From assembly GCF_050717545.1 (NCBI RefSeq), contig NZ_JBOITN010000029.1:1-64000 (forward strand): DNA of 64,000 bases, given 5' to 3'. Below are positions 52,738 through 60,294 of the stretch, in pieces. The translations under genes were made by a program, and so were the position numbers. Source of the stretch: Clostridium_AD sp050717545. GTDB lineage: Bacteria; Bacillota; Clostridia; Clostridiales; Clostridiaceae. The notes below the pieces were generated by a model. It saw only the letters and a program-made list of their open reading frames with translations. It was not told where the DNA came from and did not search any database. Each line of letters starts with the position of its first letter. Within the stretch, counting starts at the first letter, position 1.

Positions 52738-52873
52738 ATGATCCTAAATATATTATCTCAAAAGTGACAAAATATCTCTAATTTAGTAAAGTTTCTGTGA
52801 TATAATGAGTATAATGGCGTTTTAAATTATAAAATGTAGAAATGTAGAAATTTAGAGTAAAGTTAAGATCAGT

Positions 52874-52915
52874 ATGAGTATTAACTTGCCATTGCCCGCG
52901 AGGCTGGCGTCATGA
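52874..52915 (+). other. GC-rich hairpin with 13-codon ORF before the LytTR regulator
   Basis: GCC-att-GCC and GGC-t-GGC (52888-52908) form a compact GC hairpin in a very AT-rich spacer. The same bases lie in a 13-codon frame from ATG 52874 (MSINLPLPARLAS, stop 52913-52915) with only a weak ribosome binding site. It ends 15 bases before the regulator start and is either a translated leader or a structured 5' UTR. Confidence 0.35.
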
Positions 52916-52930
52916 TTAGAGGGGATACCA

Positions 52931-53656
52931 ATGAATGTGTTAATAGTAGAGGATGATAAATTACAAAGTGAAAGTTTAAAGAAGATGATACATAAAATAG
53001 ATAAGAATATAAATATATATGAAGCGATTAATAAAGATGATGCGTTAGAAATTACAAGTAGGAGTAATATTGATGTTTTTTATGTAGATATTTGTTTGAA
53101 TAATTCTTCGGGAGTAGATTTTGCTATTGAGTTACGACAAATATCAAAATACGAGTTTAGTTTTATTGTTTTTTTAACAACGCATGTTGAATATATAAGT
53201 AAAGCATTTAAAGAGGTGCATTGTTATGATTATATCCTAAAGCCGTATGATATGGCAGATGTAGTGAAAATGACAAAACGATTTAGATTACATATTGAAA
53301 ATATTAATAACAAACCCAAAGAAAAAAGGTATGTAATAATTGAATTAAGGAAGGGTGTTAATATAAAAATATATATTGATCAAACGATTTTTATTGAAGT
53401 AAAGCTTCGGGTATGTATGATACATACAGTAAACGGTGTTTACAAAGTTAATAATTTGGCACTAAGTAAAATTCTTAGTGTTATAAATTGTAAAAATATA
53501 GTTCAGTGCCATAAATCGTTTGCTGTTAATATTAATTATATAAAACGAATAGAGAATATAAATAATAAACTCAGTGAAATTTACTTTGAAAATTGTAATA
53601 AAAATGCTCTATTAGGTTATAAATTCAAAAATACAATAATTGAACGATTTCAGTAA
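52931..53656 (+). CDS. LytTR-type response regulator (AgrA-like)
   Basis: 241 residues. Receiver domain (1-120) with acidic residues EDD at 7-9, phospho-acceptor Asp53 in FYVDICLNN and Lys in YILKPYD. The C-terminal LytTR DNA-binding domain (about 140-240) has VIIELRKGVNIKIYIDQTIF and VQCHKSFAVNINYIKRIE. It should act with the kinase encoded next. Start ATG follows AGAGGGG. No AgrB/AgrD-like genes are visible beside it. Confidence 0.9.
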   Translation: MNVLIVEDDKLQSESLKKMIHKIDKNINIYEAINKDDALEITSRSNIDVFYVDICLNNSSGVDFAIELRQISKYEFSFIVFLTTHVEYISKAFKEVHCYDYILKPYDMADVVKMTKRFRLHIENINNKPKEKRYVIIELRKGVNIKIYIDQTIFIEVKLRVCMIHTVNGVYKVNNLALSKILSVINCKNIVQCHKSFAVNINYIKRIENINNKLSEIYFENCNKNALLGYKFKNTIIERFQ

Positions 53657-53682
53657 CAATATAAAAATAGATTTGTTATTAA

Positions 53683-53692
53683 GGGGGGGGGG
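53683..53692 (+). repeat. G10 homopolymer in the kinase ribosome binding site
   Basis: Ten consecutive G residues lie 7-16 bases before the kinase ATG and include its Shine-Dalgarno sequence. Such a run is exceptional in this AT-rich DNA. Slippage would change ribosome-binding strength or spacing. Confidence 0.7.
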
Positions 53693-53698
53693 TGTGGA

Positions 53699-54958
53699 AT
53701 GATTGCCATTCTACAAGAAGCTTCAACAAGTTTTATTGAATTGATCATATTTATGTTATTATGGTCAAAGTTTTCATTGAAGGATCAAAACAATTGGTTT
53801 AAGAACTTATTTATTATAATAATGGAATCGATAATAATGATAATAATAAGTGATTTAGATGTTTATATGAATGTATTTATTGAATATATGAGTTTGATTT
53901 TGATTATGAAATTTATGTATAAGAGACCATTTGTCACAACAATTTTCGAATTTGTTATGTTTGCTTCTATAAATATGTTTTTGCAAATAATTATAATTGG
54001 TGGTGCAATTTTAGTTGGATTTCCATACTCAGATAAATACATGTGGAGTATCACTCTTTTATTAATTGAATTGATTTTAATCATTATAGTATTAAGATAT
54101 AATTTTAGTGAGAAGACAAGGAGAATCTTAAAATTAGAATCTACTATGTTATATTATTTTGCAATCAACTTAGTGTTATATATTTTATTTTCTAAATTTA
54201 TATGGGAATATAACAAAAGCATAATATTAAATAACCTGGTATTATACATTTCTATTATCTTGTTGATGTTATTATTAAATGTATTTTTATACTATTATAT
54301 AGTTAAAATTTGTGAAGATAAAAAGGTTTTAGAAGTTCAAAACATGTATAAGCCCATACTTTTAGATATAGTGGAAGAGACGAGGAGGAAACAACATGAT
54401 TTTAAAAATTATTTAAATACCATAAATGCAATAGTGGAAATAACAAGTGAGTCGCAAGTTAAAAAAGAACTTAAGAAGTATATTAGTTCACTAAAATGTT
54501 CAAACAATATTATTGAGGATATTATGTATATAGATAATATCATAATTAAAGCTATTATATATAACAAATTGTGTGAAGCGGATAGAACAAATATAAAATT
54601 TATATTTAACGTAACAAATAATTCATTGGAGAAGAGCTTAAATGATTATGAAATTTCAGATTTACTAAATAACCTTTTGGACAATGCATTTCAAGCTGTT
54701 ATAATACAAAATAAAGATAAGGTTGTTATATTAAATATATTGGAAGAAGAAAATGCTAATATGGTTGAGGTCAAAAACAGCGGAATAACAATAAAACCAG
54801 ATAATATAGAAAATATATTTGAAAGAGGATTTTCTACTAAAGAAGGTAATAATAGGGGATATGGACTTTACAATATAAAAGAAATAGCTAGAAAAAATGG
54901 CAGTGATGTTGAGCTATCTTTTGAAAATAACTATACTGTTTTTAAGATATGTTTTTAA
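53699..54958 (+). CDS. AgrC-like sensor histidine kinase (GHKL)
   Basis: 419 residues. Six or so membrane helices fill residues 1-205, as in peptide-sensing AgrC kinases. A short linker follows, then the phospho-acceptor His in RRKQHDFKNYLNTINAIVE and a GHKL ATPase with N box SDLLNNLLDNAFQAV, EVKNSG and RGFSTKEGNNRGYGLYNI. It presumably senses a peptide or membrane signal and phosphorylates the LytTR regulator upstream. The start ATG is preceded by a G10 tract. It ends before a terminator. Confidence 0.9.
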   Translation: MIAILQEASTSFIELIIFMLLWSKFSLKDQNNWFKNLFIIIMESIIMIIISDLDVYMNVFIEYMSLILIMKFMYKRPFVTTIFEFVMFASINMFLQIIIIGGAILVGFPYSDKYMWSITLLLIELILIIIVLRYNFSEKTRRILKLESTMLYYFAINLVLYILFSKFIWEYNKSIILNNLVLYISIILLMLLLNVFLYYYIVKICEDKKVLEVQNMYKPILLDIVEETRRKQHDFKNYLNTINAIVEITSESQVKKELKKYISSLKCSNNIIEDIMYIDNIIIKAIIYNKLCEADRTNIKFIFNVTNNSLEKSLNDYEISDLLNNLLDNAFQAVIIQNKDKVVILNILEEENANMVEVKNSGITIKPDNIENIFERGFSTKEGNNRGYGLYNIKEIARKNGSDVELSFENNYTVFKICF

Positions 54959-55003
54959 TGAATTATATAATGTATTAGTGTTAGCACGATTTAATATATT
55001 TAT

Positions 55004-55040
55004 AAAAACACCACTGGTTTTTATTCCTATGGTGTTTTTT
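55004..55040 (+). terminator. Terminator after AgrC-like gene
   Basis: AAAAACACCA (55004-55013) pairs with TGGTGTTTTT (55030-55039) and is followed by further T. Confidence 0.8.
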
Positions 55041-55149
55041 CTATGCTGTGGTATAATATGGCTATGGTAAATAGGCAAAAGGAAAAGCAAAGTAATTCTA
55101 AGGTGAAATGATATTTTTATAAGTATTAAGGGAGGAAGTTGATTCTTTA

Positions 55150-55791
55150 TTGTCAGACATTTGGATGTGCGTAGGTGATATAAGAGGTGCTACAGAAGGT
55201 AAGATGTTTTTAAGTTATGGGGATGTTTCTAAAGTAATTGAAGAAATAAGATTAATTAGAATGGATAAAGAAATAAAACTATTTGTAAATTATGAAGAAA
55301 TAAATAAATCATTTAAGAAAGTAGAAAATAGCTATACGATTTACGAATTTAAAGTTTCAAAAAGTTATTATAATATATTCAGAAAATTATTTAAGCTAGA
55401 TATGAAAACACAATTAGGTTATGGTAAAGTAAATTTAGATATTTTTGATGATAATACACTCTATAGAATTTATACAGAATTATTGTTATATCTTTACAAA
55501 GTAAAAACTGATGAACTTCTTATACAATTTTCTACAATAATAAGATATCAATTAGAGTCATTAAAGATGATTTATGAGAACAAAGATTTAGTAGATTTTG
55601 ATGAAGAGTTAAAGCAAACAATAATACAGTTTAGAAAGATATATGAAATATGTAGTTCAATGGAATTAAAAGTTGAATCAACCCAGTTAGATTATAGAAA
55701 TAAAGTAATAAAAGAAAGAATGGAAAAAAGAAAAGAAATAAATGAATTTAATATATTAATGTTAGATGAAATTAATAAAATGAAAGATTAA
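55150..55791 (+). CDS. Hypothetical protein, 213 residues
   Basis: TTG start 13 bases after GGGAGGAAG, a long spacing. The N-terminus (SDIWMCVGDIRGATEGKMFL) and the middle (TIYEFKVSKSYYNIFRKLFK) are mixed alpha/beta. The C-terminal 60 residues are a charged helix, probably coiled coil (YRNKVIKERMEKRKEINEFN). No signal peptide or membrane segment. Not recognised. It stands alone and is followed by a strong terminator. Confidence 0.65.
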   Translation: MSDIWMCVGDIRGATEGKMFLSYGDVSKVIEEIRLIRMDKEIKLFVNYEEINKSFKKVENSYTIYEFKVSKSYYNIFRKLFKLDMKTQLGYGKVNLDIFDDNTLYRIYTELLLYLYKVKTDELLIQFSTIIRYQLESLKMIYENKDLVDFDEELKQTIIQFRKIYEICSSMELKVESTQLDYRNKVIKERMEKRKEINEFNILMLDEINKMKD

Positions 55792-55860
55792 ATAGGCAAG
55801 GTAGGATTGCATATCTAATCTGGTTTTTAGCGAATAACTAAGGTATTTATAATAAAAAAT

Positions 55861-55905
55861 AAAAAATACCTCAAAAAGGGTAATACAATTTTTGAGGTGT
55901 TTTTT
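55861..55905 (+). terminator. Rho-independent terminator
   Basis: AATACCTCAAAAA (55865-55877) pairs with TTTTTGAGGTGTT (from 55889), extended by A/T runs and ending in TTTTTT. Confidence 0.85.
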
Positions 55906-55914
55906 AATTTGTAA

Positions 55915-56160
55915 TTAGCGATTGCTTATATTATCAATTACATTTGCATCGCCTGTTTTATTAATTAGAGCTTCTTCTCTTTTAAGTGTTTCATCTATAT
56001 GCTCAGTATTTTCTATTTCGCGTTTAGCTTCGCCTTTCAATTACAACCTCTTCACGTTTTACAGGGACATCAACTTTTTTGCTTTCTTCTATAATTTCCT
56101 TACCTATTTCAACATCACCCTTTTGTATATGTCGAAGTTTGGAAATAAAGATAATGGAAA
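55915..56160 (-). pseudogene. Remnant of a DUF2382 (YsnF/AvaK-like) stress protein gene
   Basis: On the minus strand the translation reads QKGDVEIGKEIIEESKKVDV then PVKREEVVIER, the core of a DUF2382 domain. After a one-base shift near 56035 it reads GEAKREIENTEHIDETLKRE and ends at TAA 55915-55917. The N-terminal half that DUF2382 proteins normally carry (a PRC-barrel or further repeats) is missing, and no start codon is present. This is truncated and frameshifted. Confidence 0.7.
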
Positions 56161-56196
56161 GTTTAAGATATAATTTAATGGCAAAGGAGAAAGTGT

Positions 56197-57018
56197 ATGA
56201 CTAATATATTTCATAATTTAATATACCTATTTGTTTTTTTTATATTATGGATGTTAATTGAAGCTCAAGTATTTAAAATAAGAAGAATCAAAATTAAAAA
56301 TAAAAAGATACCAAAAAAATTTAGCAATTTTAAAATTATTTTTATATCAGATATTCATTATGGAAAATATTTTAGAAACAATAGATTAATAAATATAGTA
56401 AAAAAAATCAATAAGTTAGAACCTGATATTATAATAATGGGTGGAGATTATTTAGATATTTCAGTAAAAAGTAAAAAGGATGTAACCAAGTATTTAGATA
56501 AAGAGTTTGAAGTATTAAAAAAATTGAGAGCAGAGCTTGGGATTTTTACAGTGCTAGGAAATCATGATTATTTTATAGGAAAGGAGAACCTATTAAATAA
56601 AATTAATTCAAGTTCATTTAAGATACTTAAAAATACAAAGGAACTTATAAGTATTGAGGGATATAGTATACAGATCACCGGATTAGATGACTTGATTGAA
56701 GGAAATCCAGAAGTTAATGTGCTTAAAAAAAATAGTAACAACTTTACTATCGCAATATCACATAATCCAGATTTCTTCAGTGATTATAAAAATGTTATTG
56801 AGTATGACCTAGGTCTTTCAGGGCATACGCATGGAGGGCAAGTAACTTTTTTTGGATTATGTGCTCCGTACACGTCATCTAAATATGGGCAAAGGTATTT
56901 GAAGAAGATAGTTCATGAGGAAAATAGAGATATAGTTTTAACTAGTGGCATAGGCAATGGAATGTTACCTATAAGATTTTTTGCAACACCTGAAATCGTA
57001 GAAATCACATTAGAATAA
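56197..57018 (+). CDS. Metallophosphoesterase (YkuE/YaeI-like)
   Basis: 273 residues, one N-terminal membrane helix (about 6-24), catalytic domain probably outside or at the membrane. All calcineurin-like blocks are present: FISDIHYGKY, GGDYLD, LGNHDYF, ISHNPD and GHTHGGQ. Relatives include UDP-2,3-diacylglucosamine and cell-surface phosphodiesterases. Start ATG follows AAAGGAG. The TauE-like gene follows after 20 bases and may be cotranscribed. Confidence 0.88.
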   Translation: MTNIFHNLIYLFVFFILWMLIEAQVFKIRRIKIKNKKIPKKFSNFKIIFISDIHYGKYFRNNRLINIVKKINKLEPDIIIMGGDYLDISVKSKKDVTKYLDKEFEVLKKLRAELGIFTVLGNHDYFIGKENLLNKINSSSFKILKNTKELISIEGYSIQITGLDDLIEGNPEVNVLKKNSNNFTIAISHNPDFFSDYKNVIEYDLGLSGHTHGGQVTFFGLCAPYTSSKYGQRYLKKIVHEENRDIVLTSGIGNGMLPIRFFATPEIVEITLE

Positions 57019-57038
57019 TATGCAGTAGGGGGATTAAA

Positions 57039-57797
57039 ATGGAGATATTGAACTTATTTGATCTAACCACATTACAGTGGTTTTGGGTAGTACTCGCAGC
57101 TTTTTTAGTAGGCTTTTCAAAAACAGGCATCAGTGGACTCACTATGTTAATTATACCGATTATAGCAGGTGTTTTTGGCGGTAAGGAGTCTACTGGGATT
57201 ATACTGCCAATGCTCTTAATGGGAGATGTTTTTGCGGTATATTATTATAAACGCCATGCGGATTGGGGTAAAATAAAAAAACTACTTCCATGGGCATTAG
57301 TTGGAATATTACTTGGTGCTGTAGTTGGGAATTATATAAATGATAAACAATTCAAATCTTTTATAGCTAGTTCTATTTTAATTTGTGTAATTATACTTAT
57401 TTATACTGAAAGAAAAGGTGACAAACTTAAAGTGCCAAAAGGAGCTTGGTTTAATATTTTAATAGGTATAGCCAGTGGATTTACTTCAATGATTGGGAAT
57501 GCAGCAGGGCCGGTATTCAGTATTTATTTACTCACAATAGGGTTAAAGAAAAATAATTATATGGGAACAGCATCTTGGTTCTTTTTTATAGTGAATTTAA
57601 CAAAACTTCCATTACAAATTTTCTTATGGAATAACATTGCACCTAAAACAACTATTTTAGCTTTCATGATGATACCTGCTATAACTTTGGGAGCATTGCT
57701 AGGAATTAAAGTTGTTAAAAGGCTTAATGAAAAACTCTTTCGCTATATTATAATAATAATGACAACTTTAGTAGCATTGAAATTGGGAATTGGGTAG
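57039..57797 (+). CDS. TauE/SafE-family sulfite/sulfonate exporter-like protein
   Basis: 252 residues, 7-8 membrane helices. Two TauE/SafE (DUF81) repeats open with VGFSKTGISGLTMLIIPIIA (about 24-43) and GFTSMIGNAAGPVFSIYLL (about 147-165). The family moves sulfite, sulfoacetate or related anions. Start ATG follows AGGGGGA. Substrate unknown. Confidence 0.88.
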   Translation: MEILNLFDLTTLQWFWVVLAAFLVGFSKTGISGLTMLIIPIIAGVFGGKESTGIILPMLLMGDVFAVYYYKRHADWGKIKKLLPWALVGILLGAVVGNYINDKQFKSFIASSILICVIILIYTERKGDKLKVPKGAWFNILIGIASGFTSMIGNAAGPVFSIYLLTIGLKKNNYMGTASWFFFIVNLTKLPLQIFLWNNIAPKTTILAFMMIPAITLGALLGIKVVKRLNEKLFRYIIIIMTTLVALKLGIG

Positions 57798-57881
57798 ATT
57801 TAATGAACAATTAGGAGACTAACTGAATATTAATGGTAGTACAATAATAAAAGGATTTTAATATATAATAGGAGTAAAAAT

Positions 57882-58241
57882 ATGAGTAGGGAGGGAATAA
57901 CAATGGGTAAAATAATTGACTGGAAAAAGGAATATGAAGGTTACCCGCAAGGCAATGAATCAACGGAGGAAGATTCTTTGGAGGTGATTCATCAATTTAT
58001 TGAATCGTATTATAAAGATGAGAATCAAGAAGATGTACACCCTTATGAAACAAATGGATTTGAATTAGGTCTGATTTCCTATCTTAATCTTTTAGAAAAG
58101 GGTCTATTACCAATTGTAATTAAAAACATTAATGTTTTAGCTGTTAAAAAATTTGAAAGATTAGCAAGATTATTTCCGGAAGTAGATATTCCACAAGAAT
58201 TCTACATTGGATTCTTAAAAGGATTTAGCAGTGTTTATTAA
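57882..58241 (+). CDS. Hypothetical protein, about 119 residues
   Basis: Two starts are each well served: ATG 57882 behind TAGGAG, and ATG 57903 behind GGGAGG, which is itself inside the first codons (SREGITMGKIIDW). The protein is acidic at the front (NESTEEDSLEVIHQFIESYY) and helical behind (GLLPIVIKNINVLAVKKFER), without membrane segment. Family not recognised. A weak hairpin follows. Confidence 0.65.
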   Translation: MSREGITMGKIIDWKKEYEGYPQGNESTEEDSLEVIHQFIESYYKDENQEDVHPYETNGFELGLISYLNLLEKGLLPIVIKNINVLAVKKFERLARLFPEVDIPQEFYIGFLKGFSSVY

Positions 58242-58305
58242 GAATATACAAAGTAGAGATTGATAATTGTCAGGTACTCTAACCGATGTAATTGATATAA
58301 AATGT

Positions 58306-58350
58306 AAATACCAAGTAGATAGTTTAGACAACTGTTTATTTGGTATTTTT
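58306..58350 (+). terminator. Hairpin terminator
   Basis: AAATACCAA (58306-58314) pairs with TTGGTATTT (58340-58348), with a smaller AGTT/AACT stem inside the loop, followed by TT. Confidence 0.55.
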
Positions 58351-58478
58351 ACTTAGAATATATTGTTCAACTATATGCTTGAAACTTCTTTTAGTAAAGA
58401 TGTACTTGAATTTTCAGGCGTAAGAGTATAATATATATAACATAATGGATAGATATTGTCGTAATAGGAGGCTACTAT

Positions 58479-58532
58479 ATGAATTGTTTTAGCACAAAAG
58501 GTAAAGAAATTGTAGTAAATAGTCATGTTTGA
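58479..58532 (+). CDS. 17-residue leader peptide overlapping thrB start
   Basis: ATG 58479 lies seven bases after AATAGGAGG, the best ribosome binding site in this region. It encodes MNCFSTKGKEIVVNSHV and stops at TGA 58530-58532, eight bases into thrB, whose own ATG (58525) has no ribosome binding site. Translation of thrB is therefore probably coupled to this short frame. The peptide is not rich in Thr or Ile codons, so a classical attenuation leader is unlikely. Confidence 0.5.
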   Translation: MNCFSTKGKEIVVNSHV

Positions 58533-59412
58533 GATCAAAGTACCTGCCACGACTGCTAATATGGGACCGGGATTAGATACTCTTGGAGTTGCATTCAAAC
58601 TATATAATAGATTTATAGTTGAAGAGATAGAGACTGGACTTGAGATACTGGGTTGCGATGAAAAATATACAAATAGTAATAACTTGGTTTATAGTTCAAT
58701 GTTAAAAACATTTAAAAAGCTTGGACAAGCTCCAAAAGGGATTAGATTAACATTTAAAACAGATATACCAGTTAGCGGAGGTCTTGGAAGTAGTGCTACA
58801 TGTATATTAGCAGGAATAACGGCTGCTAATAGGTTATGCGGAGATGTTTTAACAAAACAAGAGGTTTTAAATTTTGCGTGTGAAATCGAAGGACACTCAG
58901 ATAACATTACACCAGCGTTAGTTGGTGGTATGACTGTTTCAATTATGGAGGGCGGAGTCTCTCATTATAATAAAGTCCCAATTAGTGGTGGTGTGAAATT
59001 TTGTGCACTAATTCCGAAGGTACAGCTATCAACTGAGGATTCAAGAGCGGTGCTACCTGAAAAAGTTCGTCTAAAAGATGCAGTCTTTAATGTAGGTAGG
59101 GTTTCGATGCTCATTATAGCCCTTGTTAATGGTGATTATAAAGGGGTGAAGTTTGCTTGCGAAGATAAACTTCATCAGCCTTATAGGAATGGTTTAATCG
59201 AAAATTATAATGAGATTACGAGCTTTGTTACAGAAAGCGATGCGTTAGGGTCATTTCTTAGTGGAGCTGGACCAACAATTATGGTAATGCTTAAGAAGGA
59301 TGATAATAGTACACAAGATAGGCTAAAAGATTTCTTGAAAGGGTTATCTGGAAACTGGGAAACACTGAATCTAGACATTGATGAAGATGGCTTAGAAATT
59401 ACAGATATCTAA
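58525..59412 (+). CDS. thrB: Homoserine kinase
   Basis: 295 residues, GHMP kinase family. The N-terminus VPATTANMGPGLDTLGVAF, ATP loop PVSGGLGSSATCILAGI near 88-104 and C-terminal GSFLSGAGPTIMV (about 250) are diagnostic of ThrB. It phosphorylates homoserine in threonine synthesis. No other threonine gene (hom, thrC) is adjacent, unlike most operons. The start is full-length by comparison with the family despite the missing ribosome binding site. Confidence 0.93.
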   Translation: MFEIKVPATTANMGPGLDTLGVAFKLYNRFIVEEIETGLEILGCDEKYTNSNNLVYSSMLKTFKKLGQAPKGIRLTFKTDIPVSGGLGSSATCILAGITAANRLCGDVLTKQEVLNFACEIEGHSDNITPALVGGMTVSIMEGGVSHYNKVPISGGVKFCALIPKVQLSTEDSRAVLPEKVRLKDAVFNVGRVSMLIIALVNGDYKGVKFACEDKLHQPYRNGLIENYNEITSFVTESDALGSFLSGAGPTIMVMLKKDDNSTQDRLKDFLKGLSGNWETLNLDIDEDGLEITDI

Positions 59413-59564
59413 AGTAAAACTGTTAAAGTTTATAAAATTATTATAAAAATAACATACTCTTAACACAATTATTCGATATTTGTAATATAATTAAATTGTA
59501 TTATAAATATATAGTAATTAAATAAACGGTTTAATTAGAGCCCCCTTTAATTAAATAACTAGAG

Positions 59565-59594
59565 AGAACTGGCGTATTTGGCTGGTTCTTTTTA
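59565..59594 (+). terminator. Terminator after thrB
   Basis: AGAACT (59565-59570) pairs with GGTTCT (59584-59589) including one wobble, followed by TTTTT. It lies 150 bases after the stop codon; the spacer between is AT-rich and empty. Confidence 0.5.
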
Positions 59595-59681
59595 CTTTAT
59601 ATTACGCGTATTGCATTACTATTAATACAATCTAAGTAATATATACTTTTTATTGTGCATAAAACATTTGTTAACAGTTTT

Positions 59682-59712
59682 AAAAAAGCCACCTATAGAA
59701 GGTGACTTTTTT
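59682..59712 (-). terminator. Terminator of the 57-residue minus-strand gene
   Basis: AAAAAAGCCACCT (59682-59694) and AGGTGACTTTTTT (59700-59712) pair with one mismatch around a 5-base loop. It begins three bases past the stop codon of the small minus-strand gene and has a run of T in that direction. Confidence 0.75.
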
Positions 59713-59714
59713 AA

Positions 59715-59888
59715 TTACTTGGTCTTTAATTTTAATTTTTCTTCAATAGGAAAGTCCACAACATCTCTTGTCATATTAGATAGCTTATACATAATAGCCA
59801 TTTCTGTGTCTGAAACTCCACTATTACTTTTATTGGCATCTAATTCGTTAATTGAATTTTTGGATTTGCCTAATTTGTTTTTATCCAT
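59715..59888 (-). CDS. Small hypothetical protein, 57 residues
   Basis: ATG (complement of 59886-59888) lies about nine bases after GGGAG, and the frame ends at TAA 59715-59717 directly before a terminator: a complete transcription unit. The product opens MDKNKLGKSKNSINELDANK and ends VVDFPIEEKLKLKTK. It is hydrophilic and lysine-rich, with an amphipathic middle (TEMAIMYKLSNMTRDVV). I do not recognise the family. The plus-strand frame over it is a shadow. Confidence 0.65.
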   Translation of the reverse strand: MDKNKLGKSKNSINELDANKSNSGVSDTEMAIMYKLSNMTRDVVDFPIEEKLKLKTK

Positions 59889-60057
59889 TAGTATATTCTC
59901 CCTTCTAATAAGAAAATCACACTCAACATAGCAAGTGTTTATATAGTTTAACCATTATTGTTATAAAGTATAGAAGGAAAATAAGTATATAAATTTATTT
60001 TTAAGTGAGTTTGTATATGGAGTTGCATATTAAGTCAGGCTAAAGTCTAAGGGGAGT

Positions 60058-60165
60058 TTAAACTTTCCCATTATCTGATTTAGGCATGTTATTGCCTCCC
60101 CATTCACACATAGAGTCTAATATTGGAAGTAAGCTTTTGCCTTTTTCAACGATTACATATATAAT
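60058..60165 (-). pseudogene. C-terminal remnant of an HxlR-family regulator
   Basis: The minus-strand frame ends at TAA 60058-60060 and reads VEKGKSLLPILDSMCEWGGN then NMPKSDNGKV. The pattern E-x-G-K-S-L-x-P-I-L-D-x-M-C-x-W-G is the characteristic C-terminal end of the HxlR winged-helix domain. No HTH part and no start exist upstream, where the sequence becomes plain spacer. It is divergent from the alcohol dehydrogenase gene it may once have regulated. Confidence 0.7.
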
Positions 60166-60204
60166 AGAAATAAGCAATATAACCATAACAAGGTAAATAC
60201 AGAA

Positions 60205-60220
60205 TTGTTACATGTTACAA
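60205..60220 (+). promoter_or_regulatory. Near-perfect 16-base palindrome upstream of alcohol dehydrogenase
   Basis: TTGTTACATGTTACAA is a palindrome with one mismatched pair, 75 bases before the dehydrogenase start and next to the HxlR remnant. Its GTTAC half-sites suit a dimeric winged-helix regulator. Confidence 0.5.
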
Positions 60221-60294
60221 CTTGTTTTGCTATAAATAGACTTAGATATATTAAAATAAATAATATAAACACTAAAATAAAAGGAGGATTATAT

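Noticed and set aside
52833..52856. ATGTAGAA tandem 8-mers as LytTR binding repeats
   Set aside because: Too short and spaced 8 bases apart; known LytTR sites are 9-mers with about 12-13 bases between.
55922..56173. 83-codon plus-strand hydrophobic frame
   Set aside because: The minus strand encodes a recognisable DUF2382 remnant; the plus frame is its shadow.
59653..59931. 92-codon plus-strand frame
   Set aside because: Shadow of the complete 57-codon minus-strand gene with its own ribosome binding site and terminator.
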